The translations under genes were made by a program, and so were the position numbers. This document shows positions 8,524 through 17,187 of a stretch of DNA of 64,000 bases, one piece after another (positions within the stretch are counted from its first letter, which is position 1; every line of letters begins with the position of its first letter). The notes below the pieces were generated by a model. It was given only the letters and a program-made list of their open reading frames with translations, did no database searches and was not told the origin of the DNA. The DNA is from Microtetraspora glauca (lineage in GTDB: Bacteria > Actinomycetota > Actinomycetes > Streptosporangiales > Streptosporangiaceae), in contig BBYL01000023.1 in assembly GCA_001570385.1 (NCBI GenBank), forward strand, positions 62,001 through 126,000, written 5' to 3'.

Positions 8524-9146
8524 CCGTACCGGCCGTGGAGGCGGACGAACCTGGCCAGGGTCAGGACCTGGCGGCGCTCCAGCCCGGCGGGGGTGCGCTC
8601 GAACAGCACGACCTCCTCCTCCCCGCCCGTCCCGATCGGCTGCACCAGGCGACCGCCGGCCCGGAGCTGCTCGGCGAGCGGCGCCGGAACCTCGGGGTAG
8701 GCGGCCGACACGAGGATGGCGTCGTAGGGGGCCCGGCCGGGCACGCCGCGGCTGCCGTCCCCGGTGAGCAACTCGACGTTGCCGATCCCGTGGCGGGCGA
8801 GGTTGCGCCCGGCCTGCTCGGAGAAGCCGGGCCGCATCTCGATGGACACGACGTCGGCGGCCAGGCGCGCGAGCAGCGCCGTCTGGAAGCCCAGTCCCGT
8901 ACCGATCTCGAGCACGTGCTCGTCACCGGAAAGGCCGAGCCCTTCGATCATCCGCGCCGACAGCGAGGGCTGCGTGGTCACCTGGCCGTGCCCGATCGGC
9001 AGGGGGACGTCGTCGTAGGCGGCCCACACCGCGTCCGCCGGGACGAAGTCCGCCCGCGGCGTCACCCGCACGGCGTCGAGCAGGCGCGCGTCGCGGACGC
9101 CCTCCGCCCGCAGGGCCCGCGCCAGTGTTTCCGGTGAACCCGCCAC
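8511..9146 (-). CDS. Protein-L-isoaspartate O-methyltransferase family protein
   Basis: 211-residue SAM-dependent methyltransferase of the PCMT family, which repairs isoaspartyl residues in damaged proteins. Visible features: the N-terminal block PRADFVPADAVWAAYDD, the PLPIGHGQVTTQP segment typical of PCMT, and the SAM-binding loop VLEIGTGLGFQTALL. Start GTG 9146 is chosen because it lies 2 bp after the stop of the upstream gene and gives a normal-length N-terminus; longer frames upstream look like non-coding translation. It is probably cotranscribed with the CapA-like gene. Confidence 0.88.
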   Translation of the reverse strand: MAGSPETLARALRAEGVRDARLLDAVRVTPRADFVPADAVWAAYDDVPLPIGHGQVTTQPSLSARMIEGLGLSGDEHVLEIGTGLGFQTALLARLAADVVSIEMRPGFSEQAGRNLARHGIGNVELLTGDGSRGVPGRAPYDAILVSAAYPEVPAPLAEQLRAGGRLVQPIGTGGEEEVVLFERTPAGLERRQVLTLARFVRLHGRYGYPL

Positions 9147-9148
9147 GA

Positions 9149-10261
9149 TCAGGGCTCCCGTACGGCGAGCATGCCGCCGGGCTCGCGGCGGACCCGTACC
9201 CCGTAGTCGCGGCTGACGTCGTCGAGGGTCGCGCGCAGCCATTCGGCGTCGTCGGGCGTGGCGCGGCACAGCCGCATGCGCCGGGCGCACATGGGCGAGA
9301 CGCGCAACTCGACCGGCCGCGCCGAGCCCGGTTCGAGCGAGACGAAGTACAGCGGCCGCAGGTCGTCGCGGAACTCCTCGTACCCGGTGATGCCCTCGTA
9401 GTCGTCCACCAGATCGCCGCAGCCGTACAGGATGAGCCTGCCGCGGTACAGCTCGACCGGGCGCGGGTGGTGCGAGGAGTGCCCGTGCACGACGTCGACG
9501 CCGCCGTCGACGAGCGCGTGCGCGAACCGGACCTGCTTTCCGGATACCCGGTACCCCCAGTTGGAGCCCCAGTGGATGGAGGTGACCGCGATATCCCCCG
9601 GCCGTTTCGCCCGCCGTACCCGATCGGCTATCTCGGCCGCGGCGGCCGGCGACGGCTCGGACACGAAATCGACGCCGGAGCGGTCCTCGGCCGCCGCCCA
9701 GTCCGGCCCGATGCCGCTGGACTCCATGCCGAACGAGAACACCAGCACCCGCCCGCCTCCCCGCACCGGCACGATCACCGGGCTACGTGCCTCGTCCGCG
9801 TTCCTCCCCGCCCCCGCGTACGGGAGTCCGGCGGCGGCGAGCGAATCGAGGGTCTCGGCGAGCCCGGAACGGCCGAAGTCCAGCACGTGGTTGTTCGCCA
9901 GCACGCACACGTCGGGCCGGGCGGCGACCAGGCAGGGGAGGTTGGCGGGGTTCATCCGGTAGTGGATGCCCTTTCCCCGGGCGAAATCGCCGCTCCGCGT
10001 GACGCTCGTCTCCAGGTTCACCACCCGGACGTCGGGCGCGACCTCGTCGAGGACCTCAAGGGCGTCGCCCCACGGCCAGGAGAAGGAGGCCGGGCGCGGA
10101 ATCGGCCCGTTCGCCGCCTCGGCGAGCTCGACGTAGGTCCGGGCGTCGGCGACGCACGGCTCGTGCAGGACCGGGTCGCCGGGGTGCGGCAGGATCTGGT
10201 CCACACCACGGCCGAGCATGACATCCCCGCAGAGGAAGAGCGTCACCAGGCCCGCGCCCAT
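9149..10261 (-). CDS. CapA family protein (calcineurin-like metallophosphoesterase fold)
   Basis: 370-residue CapA/PgsA-type protein. The family is linked to poly-gamma-glutamate capsule synthesis but has many members of unknown role. Motifs present: LCGDVMLGRG at the N-terminus, NLETSVT, LANNHVLDFG (residues about 133-142), SIHWGSNWGYR and HGHSSHHPRPVE. No signal peptide or membrane anchor is seen, unlike capsule-linked CapA, so a cytoplasmic enzyme is likely. The SD-like GGAGG lies almost directly against ATG 10261, an unusually short spacing. It precedes the isoaspartyl methyltransferase by 2 bp. No capsule genes are near. Confidence 0.85.
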   Translation of the reverse strand: MGAGLVTLFLCGDVMLGRGVDQILPHPGDPVLHEPCVADARTYVELAEAANGPIPRPASFSWPWGDALEVLDEVAPDVRVVNLETSVTRSGDFARGKGIHYRMNPANLPCLVAARPDVCVLANNHVLDFGRSGLAETLDSLAAAGLPYAGAGRNADEARSPVIVPVRGGGRVLVFSFGMESSGIGPDWAAAEDRSGVDFVSEPSPAAAAEIADRVRRAKRPGDIAVTSIHWGSNWGYRVSGKQVRFAHALVDGGVDVVHGHSSHHPRPVELYRGRLILYGCGDLVDDYEGITGYEEFRDDLRPLYFVSLEPGSARPVELRVSPMCARRMRLCRATPDDAEWLRATLDDVSRDYGVRVRREPGGMLAVREP

Positions 10262-10448
10262 ACCTCCATGCTAGGAAGCACCCCGGGCCACCCGCCCGGC
10301 CGGTCGGCCGGAGACCGGTTGTGCGGCGGCCGGGTCTCACCAGCCTTGACGTGGAGGAGTGAGGGTCGCTAGGACATCCTCCATGGCCGCCCCGCTCCCA
10401 TCGGAGATCCGCTCGACCGGACCGGTGGCGGCGTGAGGAGGAACACCG

Positions 10449-11234
10449 GTGGCCACCGTCCAGCAACGCTCGGTCCTCGACCGTGCCCTGCGGATCCTTG
10501 AGGCGTTCCAGCACGGTCCGGACAGGATGACCCTGTCCGAGATCAGCCGCCAGACCGACATCCCGCTCACCACGACGCATCGCATCGTCGGCGAGCTCAC
10601 CGAGTGGGGCGCGCTGGAGCGCGAGTCGTCGGGGAAGTACCGGGTCGGGCTGCGGTTGTGGGAGGTCGCGGCGCACGCCCCCCGCTCGGTCGGTCTGCAG
10701 CGCATCGCCATGCCGTTCATGCAGGACCTCTACGAGAGCACCCGGCGCAGCGTCCATCTGGCCGTGCGCGAGAAGGACGAGGTGGTCTTCGTCGAGCGGC
10801 TCACCAGTCCCGACAGGAAACACGACCGGCCGCGCGTGGGCGGCAGGTACGCCATGCACGCGACGGCGGTCGGGCTCGTCCTGCTGGCCTACGCGCCGGA
10901 CGACCTGCAGGAGGAGGTCATCTCCGGTCCGCTGCGCGCCTTCACGGCCCGCACCTACTCGAACGAGCGTGAGCTGCGGCAGGTCCTCGCGGACATCCGG
11001 CGGACCGGATACGCGGTGAGCGACCGCCAGATCGACCCCGAGTACATGTCCGTCGCCGCCCCCATCCACGGTGCCGACAACACCGTCATCGCCGCGCTGT
11101 CGCTGATCGTGCCGCCCACCGGCTCGCACGGCGTACGCCTGGCGCATCTGGTGCGGACGACGGCCCGGGGCATCTCCCACGCCCTCGGCGCGACGGTCGC
11201 CTCCGCCGTCGCCGCCCGGCCCCGGACACCCTGA
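10449..11234 (+). CDS. IclR family transcriptional regulator
   Basis: 261-residue IclR-type regulator. The N-terminal winged helix is visible (LSEISRQTDIPLTTTHRIVG, residues about 28-47), followed by the effector domain with AMHATAVGLVLLAY near residues 136-149. GTG start with GAGGAGG 7 nt upstream. It lies just ahead of the transporter/aconitase X operon in the same direction and probably controls it in response to the imported acid. A palindrome at 11306-11320 is the likely operator. Confidence 0.92.
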   Translation: MATVQQRSVLDRALRILEAFQHGPDRMTLSEISRQTDIPLTTTHRIVGELTEWGALERESSGKYRVGLRLWEVAAHAPRSVGLQRIAMPFMQDLYESTRRSVHLAVREKDEVVFVERLTSPDRKHDRPRVGGRYAMHATAVGLVLLAYAPDDLQEEVISGPLRAFTARTYSNERELRQVLADIRRTGYAVSDRQIDPEYMSVAAPIHGADNTVIAALSLIVPPTGSHGVRLAHLVRTTARGISHALGATVASAVAARPRTP

Positions 11235-11305
11235 AACCGGAAACGCCGAATCCTGAAACCCGGTGCCCTGACTGTTTCGCCCTGACCATTATCGCCCCAT
11301 AAGTC

Positions 11306-11320
11306 TTCCGATATCCGGAA
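11306..11320. promoter_or_regulatory. Palindrome TTCCGATATCCGGAA, candidate IclR operator
   Basis: TTCCG-ATATC-CGGAA has perfect 5-bp arms and sits in the 179-bp gap between the IclR gene and the first gene of the ABC/aconitase X operon. IclR family sites are often short palindromes of this shape. The link to this regulator is inferred from position. Confidence 0.45.
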
Positions 11321-11413
11321 AGCTCGATTGTCGGCGCATGCACTGTGACGCGAGTCTCATGAGCGTCGCGGCCACCCCCCATCGGTCCGCGACGTGGAAT
11401 AAGGAGACTCACG

Positions 11414-12499
11414 GTGCGTCCAATCACCCCCAGGCCGCCAGTTGCCACCCCGAGCCTCGATCGCCGTTCCTTCCTCCGGCGGTCCGCCTTCGCCCTCGCG
11501 GCGGCCGCCGCCGGCCCCACTCTGCTGTCGGCGTGCGGTACTGACTCCGCCGCCGGCTCGGGCTCGGCCTCGGGATCCCGCGGCGTCACGTTTCTGAGCT
11601 ATCTCCCGCTCGAGACGCTGTCACTGGCGCCGGAGCTCCTCGCCGTGGCCGGCGGACACTTCACGAAGCACGGCCTCGACGTGAAGCTGCAGCCGGTGAA
11701 GGGTTCCCCGCAGGCGATGCAGACGCTGCTGGCAGGCGCCGGGCTGGTCACCCGCGTCGGGCAGATCGACCTCGTGACCGCCGTCGGCAAGACCAACCAG
11801 CCGATGGTCAACGTCGGCAGCCTGACGAGGGCCTCCACCGTCCGCATCCTGTACAGCAAGAAGAACCCGCTGAACCGGCCGGAGGACTTCACCGGCAAGA
11901 CGATGGGCGTCCCGTCGGAGGGCGGCACGAGCGACAAGCTCGTGAGCCTGGTCATGAGCAACAGCGGACTCGACGCCGCGAGCGTCAAGCGGCAGGTCGT
12001 CGGCCTGACGCCCGGAACCTTCAACCTCGTGCAGCAGGGCCGGATCGCCGGCTACGTGGTCAGCCTGGACACCGCCAACATCGTGGTCTCGCAGAACAGC
12101 GACGCGGCGGTCTTCGATCCCGGCGAGTACGTGAACGCGGACACGCAGGTGTACGTCTCGACGAAGGAGAACGTGCGGACCCAGGCCGCCGACCTCAAGG
12201 CGTTCCTGGCCGGGATCAACGACGCCGTCGCCGCGATGGTCGCCGACGAGTCGCTCGACGAGACCCTGAAGGTGCTGCGCGGCGCGTACTCGTTCGCGAC
12301 GCTCGACGACGACGAGATCGCCAAGGCCAGCCTCCGGCAGAGCCGCGACGCCTGGACGGGCGGCAAGCCCGCCGACCCGTTCCTCGTCACCGGTGAGAAG
12401 GCCTGGTCGACGGGCTACGAGGAGCTGGTCAAGGCCGGGATGGTCTCCTCCGGCCTCGATCCCCGGGTCTGGCTCGACAACAGCCTCCTGTCCGCGTAG
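11414..12499 (+). CDS. ABC transporter substrate-binding lipoprotein (SsuA/TauA/NMT1 type)
   Basis: 361-residue periplasmic-type binding protein anchored as a lipoprotein. The N-terminus has a twin-arginine stretch (DRRSFLRRSAF), a hydrophobic segment and the lipobox LLSAC near residues 37-41. The mature part carries the NMT1-like pattern seen in sulfonate, nitrate, taurine and pyrimidine-precursor importers (KHGLDVKLQPVKGSPQAMQT). GTG start with AAGGAG 7 nt upstream. It is followed by the ATPase and permease of the same importer. The cargo is probably the organic acid processed by the downstream enzymes. Confidence 0.9.
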   Translation: MRPITPRPPVATPSLDRRSFLRRSAFALAAAAAGPTLLSACGTDSAAGSGSASGSRGVTFLSYLPLETLSLAPELLAVAGGHFTKHGLDVKLQPVKGSPQAMQTLLAGAGLVTRVGQIDLVTAVGKTNQPMVNVGSLTRASTVRILYSKKNPLNRPEDFTGKTMGVPSEGGTSDKLVSLVMSNSGLDAASVKRQVVGLTPGTFNLVQQGRIAGYVVSLDTANIVVSQNSDAAVFDPGEYVNADTQVYVSTKENVRTQAADLKAFLAGINDAVAAMVADESLDETLKVLRGAYSFATLDDDEIAKASLRQSRDAWTGGKPADPFLVTGEKAWSTGYEELVKAGMVSSGLDPRVWLDNSLLSA

Positions 12500-12525
12500 C
12501 CGAGAGCCGTGAAAGGACCGAAGCC

Positions 12526-13374
12526 GTGGCGAAAGACGCGAAGACGATGACCGTGCCCGTGGCGGGCCCGCCGGCCGAGCCGCCGGCCCCCTCGGTGCCG
12601 AAGCTCCAGCTGGTGGGGATCAGCAAGGAGTTCCACACCAAGCGCGGCACCACGCTGGCGCTCTCCGACATCAACCTGACCATCCACGACAAGGAGTTCG
12701 TCTCGCTGATCGGCCGTTCCGGCTGCGGCAAGACGACGCTGCTCCGCACGCTCGCCGGGCTGGTGAACCCGACCGCCGGGGAGGTCCTCATCGAGGGCAG
12801 GTCGCTGTGGCAGGGGTCGCACGTCGACCCCGCCGTGGTCGACCAGCTCGGCGTGGTCTTCCAGGAGGCCAACCTCTTCCCCTGGTACTCGGTGGCCGAC
12901 AACATCGCGCTTCCCCTGCGGCTGCGCGGTGTGAAGAAGGCGGAGCGCCTGGCCCGGGCCGGTGAGCTCGCCGAGCTGGTCGGGCTGAAGGGGTTCGAGA
13001 AGTCCTATCCCCGCGAGCTCTCGGGCGGCATGCGGCAACGGGTCGCGATCGCCAGGGCGCTGAGCATCGAACCCAAGCTGCTCCTCATGGACGAACCGTT
13101 CGGGGCGCTCGACGCCCTCACCCGGGAGCGGATGAACATCGAGCTCCAGCGGATCGCCGCCGCGACGGAGGCCACCGTCGTGTTCGTCACCCATGACATC
13201 ACCGAGGCGGTCTTCCTCGGTGACCGGATCGTCCACCTGACCCCGCGCCCCGGACGCATCCGGCAGGTCAGGTCGGTGGAGTTCGCCCGCCCACGCGGGA
13301 TCGACGTTCAGACGGAGCCGGAGTTCGGCGCCATCGTGCGCGACCTCAGGCACGCGCTCGACGAGGAGGAGTAG
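12526..13374 (+). CDS. ABC transporter ATP-binding protein (SsuB/TauB type)
   Basis: 282-residue ATPase energising the importer. Walker A GRSGCGKTT lies near residues 64-72, signature LSGGMRQR near 166-173 and Walker B LLLMDEPFGALD near 186-197, all intact. The Q-loop region VVFQEANLFPW is typical of the SsuB/TauB/NrtD group. The start is GTG. The gene lies 26 bp after the binding protein and 3 bp before the permease. Confidence 0.93.
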   Translation: MAKDAKTMTVPVAGPPAEPPAPSVPKLQLVGISKEFHTKRGTTLALSDINLTIHDKEFVSLIGRSGCGKTTLLRTLAGLVNPTAGEVLIEGRSLWQGSHVDPAVVDQLGVVFQEANLFPWYSVADNIALPLRLRGVKKAERLARAGELAELVGLKGFEKSYPRELSGGMRQRVAIARALSIEPKLLLMDEPFGALDALTRERMNIELQRIAAATEATVVFVTHDITEAVFLGDRIVHLTPRPGRIRQVRSVEFARPRGIDVQTEPEFGAIVRDLRHALDEEE

Positions 13375-13377
13375 GCC

Positions 13378-14169
13378 ATGACCCGCGGAAGATCGATGAG
13401 GCTGCTGCCCTGGATCACCACGCCTCTCCTGCTGATCGCCTTCTTCGTCGCCTGGGACGTGTTCGTCCGCGCCTTCGACGTCAACGAACTGGTCCTGCCC
13501 CGGCCCGGCGCCGTGTTCGAGAGCCTGGGCACGGTCGTCCGCGACCCGGTCACGTGGGACCACGCTCGTGTCACCGTCCTGGAGACCACGACCGGCTTCC
13601 TGGCCGCTCTCGTGTTCGGCGTCGTCGCGGGAGTCGTCCTCGGGAAGGTGCCGTGGATCGAGCGGAGCCTGCGCCCGATGATCGTGGCCTCGCAGGTGGT
13701 GCCCAAGGTCGCCCTCATCCCGCTGTTCGTCATCTGGTTCGGGTTCGGCATCACCTCGAAGGTCATCATGGCCGCGATGCTCGCCTTCTTCCCGATCATG
13801 CTGAACGTCCAGCTCGGCGTGCGGTCGGTCGAGTCCGGGCAGCGCGAGGTGATGCGCAGCCTGAACGCCGGTCGCTGGCAGACGTTCCTGCACCTCGAAC
13901 TGAAGAGCACCATGCCGTACGTCCTGGCGGGCATGGAGGTGGGCATCGTCTTCGCGATCATCGGCACGATCGTCGGCGAGTACCTCGGCGGCAGCGAGGG
14001 GCTCGGCTACCTCGTGGTGGTGACGCTCAACGCGCTCGACGCGCCGCAGCTCTTCGCGGTCATCATCCTGTTGTCGGTCATCGGACTCGCCATGTACTTC
14101 GTGGTGAACACGCTCAAGCGGGTCCTCATCCCCTGGCACGAGTCCGTCTACGGCCAGAACGGGGTGTGA
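13378..14169 (+). CDS. ABC transporter permease (SsuC/TauC type)
   Basis: 263-residue inner-membrane permease with about six hydrophobic helices and the BPD-transporter inner-membrane loop near REVMRSLNAGRWQTFLHLEL (residues about 158-177), which contacts the ATPase. It completes a three-gene importer with 11414 and 12526. Its ATG follows the ATPase stop by 3 bp; the dehydratase gene starts 6 bp later, so transport and catabolism are one transcription unit. Confidence 0.92.
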   Translation: MTRGRSMRLLPWITTPLLLIAFFVAWDVFVRAFDVNELVLPRPGAVFESLGTVVRDPVTWDHARVTVLETTTGFLAALVFGVVAGVVLGKVPWIERSLRPMIVASQVVPKVALIPLFVIWFGFGITSKVIMAAMLAFFPIMLNVQLGVRSVESGQREVMRSLNAGRWQTFLHLELKSTMPYVLAGMEVGIVFAIIGTIVGEYLGGSEGLGYLVVVTLNALDAPQLFAVIILLSVIGLAMYFVVNTLKRVLIPWHESVYGQNGV

Positions 14170-14175
14170 GCGGCC

Positions 14176-15858
14176 ATGGAACCGCGCAGCAACCACCCCG
14201 TCGGCAGCCCGCGCTGGGCCACCACCCGCACCCAGTGGCGCGCGCTCGGCCTCGACGACGAGGACATCAGGAAGCCCAAGATCGCGATCGTGAACTCGTC
14301 GTCCGGGCTCTCCCCCTGCTTCAGCCACCTCGATCCCATCGCGGCCGAGGTGCGGCGCTCGATCAGGGACGCGGGAGGCGTGGGTTTCGAGATCAGGACG
14401 GTCGCGCCCACGGACTTCATCATGAGCGCGGGCGCCCGAGGCGGCTATGTCCTCTCCGGTCGGGACCTGATCGCCAACGACATCGAGGCGGTCGTCGAAG
14501 GCGCGCGGCTCGACGGGATGGTCTGCCTCGCGTCCTGCGACAAGACCACCCCCGGACAGCTGATGGCCGCCGCGCGGATCAACGTCCCGACGCTGATCGT
14601 CTCGTGCGGCTACCAGAGCTGCGGAACGCTGGACGACGGCGCGCGCGTCGACATCGAGGAGGTGTTCGTCAAGGCCGGTCACCTCGCGTCAGGACGGGTC
14701 TCGTTCGAGGGGCTCTGCGACATGAGCGCGCGGGCCATCACGAGCCCCGGCGTCTGCACGGGCATGGGCACGGCCAACACCATGCACGTCGTGGCCGAGG
14801 CGCTGGGCATGACGATCGCGGGCTCGACCCCGGTCCGCGCCAACGGCGACCGCATGTGGGCGACGGTGAAGGAGTCCGGGCGCGTCATCATGGAGGCCGT
14901 CGAGCACGCCCGGCTCCCCCGCGACATCATGACCGCCGAGGCGTTCGCCAACGCGGTGTCGGCGACCCTCGCGGTCAGCGGGTCCATCAACGCGGTCAAG
15001 CACCTCCAGGCGATCGCGCGCGAGGCGGGATCCGACGTCGACGTCTACCGGTTGTTCGAGCGGCGGGCGGAGTCCGTACGCCCTCTGTCGGCGGTCCGGC
15101 CCAACGGCGACGACAGCATCGAGGAGTTCGAGGACGCCGGCGGGACCCTCGCCGTCCTCGCCCAGCTCGGCGAGCAGGTGGACGGATCGGCGCGTACGGT
15201 CACCGGGGAGACCATGGCGGAGCGCACCGCCTCCGCCGTGGTGCGCGACGACCGGATCATCAGGCCCGCCGGCGACCCGCGCGGGCGGGAGGCGACGATC
15301 GTCGTGGTCCGCGGCTCGCTCGCACCCGACTCGGCGATCGTGAAGCTCTCCGTCTCCGAGCGGCGGACGAGGACGTTCCGCGGGCCGGCCCGGGTCTTCG
15401 AGGACGCCCTCTCCTGCGTCGCGGCCATCGAGCGGGGCGACGTCCGCGCGGGCGAGGTGCTCGTGCTGAGAGGGCTCGGGCCGGTCGGCACCCCCGGCAT
15501 GGGCATGGCCTCCCAGCCCGTGTTCGCTCTCGACGGCGCCGGCCTGACCGAGAGCGTCGCCGTCGTCACGGACGGGCAGCTGTCCGGGCTGGTCAACAAG
15601 GGCATCGTCGTCGGCGAGGTCAGCCCCGAGGGGGCGGTCACCGGGCCGTTGAGCATCGTCGAGGACGGCGACGAGATCGCGATCGACCTGACCCGCAGGA
15701 CCGTCGACCTGCTGATCGAGCCCGACGAGGCCGATCGCCGGCTGGCCGGGCGGAGCGAGCACGAGCCGCCGGCCGACGCGTCCGGATGGCTGTCGATCTA
15801 CGCACGCAACGTCGAACCGCTGCACCGGGGCGCGACGCTCCGCGGCCGCGGACGTTGA
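14176..15858 (+). CDS. IlvD/Edd family dehydratase
   Basis: 560-residue Fe-S dehydratase of the dihydroxy-acid/sugar-acid dehydratase family, which removes water from a vicinal dihydroxy acid to give a 2-keto acid. The three cluster cysteines are visible: Cys48 (SPCF), Cys121 (SCDKTTPG) and Cys194 (VCTGMGTANTM). The C-terminal swivelling domain with GPVGTPGMGMAS and VTDGQLSGL is complete. The SPCF block replaces the TPCN typical of valine/isoleucine IlvD, and the context is catabolic, so a sugar-acid or other hydroxy-acid substrate is more likely than branched-chain synthesis. Confidence 0.88.
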   Translation: MEPRSNHPVGSPRWATTRTQWRALGLDDEDIRKPKIAIVNSSSGLSPCFSHLDPIAAEVRRSIRDAGGVGFEIRTVAPTDFIMSAGARGGYVLSGRDLIANDIEAVVEGARLDGMVCLASCDKTTPGQLMAAARINVPTLIVSCGYQSCGTLDDGARVDIEEVFVKAGHLASGRVSFEGLCDMSARAITSPGVCTGMGTANTMHVVAEALGMTIAGSTPVRANGDRMWATVKESGRVIMEAVEHARLPRDIMTAEAFANAVSATLAVSGSINAVKHLQAIAREAGSDVDVYRLFERRAESVRPLSAVRPNGDDSIEEFEDAGGTLAVLAQLGEQVDGSARTVTGETMAERTASAVVRDDRIIRPAGDPRGREATIVVVRGSLAPDSAIVKLSVSERRTRTFRGPARVFEDALSCVAAIERGDVRAGEVLVLRGLGPVGTPGMGMASQPVFALDGAGLTESVAVVTDGQLSGLVNKGIVVGEVSPEGAVTGPLSIVEDGDEIAIDLTRRTVDLLIEPDEADRRLAGRSEHEPPADASGWLSIYARNVEPLHRGATLRGRGR

Positions 15859-15882
15859 ACCGACACTCCTGACAGGAGAAGC

Positions 15883-17172
15883 ATGCCTCACCCTCTGACC
15901 GAACTGAAGATCAATACGGTGACCAAGCCCTCGGGCCGGGTCGTCGAACAACTCGCCGCGGACGTCTGCGTCGTCGGCGCCGGGATCTCCGGTCTGTCCG
16001 CCGCCGTCGAGGCGCGCCGGCTCGGCCGCTCCGTCGCCCTCGTCGACGCCCTGCCCGTCCTCGGCGGGCAGTGCGTGAACTCGCTCATCGGGCTCTTCTG
16101 CGGGATCTTCGGCAACGGGCCCGAGTACCGCCAGCTCACGCACGGCGTCTTCGACGAGATGTTCGCCGACCTGGGCAAGACCGACGACATCTACTTCAAC
16201 AAGTCGCACACGATCACCGTCAGCTACGACGAGGTCGTGCTCGGCCGCTGGTTCGAGAACCTGGTCCAGCGGCTCGGCATCCAGGTCGTCCTTGGGGCGT
16301 CCGTGCACGGAGTCGACGTCGCCGACGGCCACGTCCGCGCGGTGGACTTCGCCACCCGCCACGGCGACGTACGGGTGGCGGCCGGGGGGTTCGTCGACGC
16401 GACAGGGGACGCCGCCCTGACGTGGGAGGCCGGGCTGCCGTGCCGGATCCCGGAGCGTACGGTGTGGGGGTCGCAGCAGATCCGGCTGGAGAACCTGGAC
16501 GAGACCCACCGGCCCGACCCCGCCGAACTCGTGGCGCGGGTGGACGAGAAGGCGGAGCAGTACGGTCTGGTGCGCCGTGACGGGCTCGCCTTCTTCTTCC
16601 CCGGCCGCAACACCGCGGTCATGAACATGACCCACGTGGAGGCGCCGCTGGAAGCCGTCCGGGCGGCGGAGGCGCAACTCGAAGGGCGCGCCCAGGCCGA
16701 CCGGGTGGTCGAGTTCCTGCGCGGCGAGTTCCCCGGCGCCTTCGGCGACGCCAAGGTGCGCAGCTACGGCTTCCCGGGACGCCGCCAGACCCGGTGGATC
16801 GCGGCCGTGCACCAGCTCGGCGTCGAGGAGGTACGGCAGGGCACGTTCTTCGACGACGCCGTCGCCCGCACCGCCTGGCCGATCGAGCTGCACGACCGCG
16901 TGGAGGGCTACGTGTGGGAGACGTTCGGCCCGGACCACGTGCACTACGTGCCGCTGCGCAGCCTGGTCCCCATCGGGGCGCACAACCTCGTCGCCGCCGG
17001 CCGTTGCGTGGACGGCGACGCGGCGGCGCTGTCGAGCGTTCGCGTGATGGGCCCGTGCGCCGCCATGGGAGTCGGGGCCGCGCACGCCCTCGACCTGGCC
17101 AGGGGCGGCAGCGTCCAGGAGATCAAACCCGCCGAACTTCGCGAGCGGGTCCACGACAACGTCGAGGGATGA
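15883..17172 (+). CDS. FAD-dependent oxidoreductase (FAD_oxidored family)
   Basis: 429-residue flavoprotein. The N-terminal dinucleotide-binding fold is clear (ADVCVVGAGISGLSAAVEARR, start of FAD site near residue 26), followed by GGQCVNSLIGLFCG, and the C-terminal FAD motif RCVDGDAAALSSVRVMGPCA near residues 371-390. These blocks match the PF12831-type oxidoreductases found with carbohydrate- and acid-degrading enzymes. It probably oxidises an alcohol or hydroxy acid in the same route as the IlvD-type and aconitase X enzymes. ATG start with GACAGGAGAAGC upstream. Confidence 0.85.
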   Translation: MPHPLTELKINTVTKPSGRVVEQLAADVCVVGAGISGLSAAVEARRLGRSVALVDALPVLGGQCVNSLIGLFCGIFGNGPEYRQLTHGVFDEMFADLGKTDDIYFNKSHTITVSYDEVVLGRWFENLVQRLGIQVVLGASVHGVDVADGHVRAVDFATRHGDVRVAAGGFVDATGDAALTWEAGLPCRIPERTVWGSQQIRLENLDETHRPDPAELVARVDEKAEQYGLVRRDGLAFFFPGRNTAVMNMTHVEAPLEAVRAAEAQLEGRAQADRVVEFLRGEFPGAFGDAKVRSYGFPGRRQTRWIAAVHQLGVEEVRQGTFFDDAVARTAWPIELHDRVEGYVWETFGPDHVHYVPLRSLVPIGAHNLVAAGRCVDGDAAALSSVRVMGPCAAMGVGAAHALDLARGGSVQEIKPAELRERVHDNVEG

Positions 17173-17187
17173 GGAGGCGGGCACGTC

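Noticed and set aside
12415..14682. A 755-codon minus-strand open frame across the ABC transporter genes
   Set aside because: Same GC-driven shadow; the plus strand encodes a normal ABC ATPase and permease.
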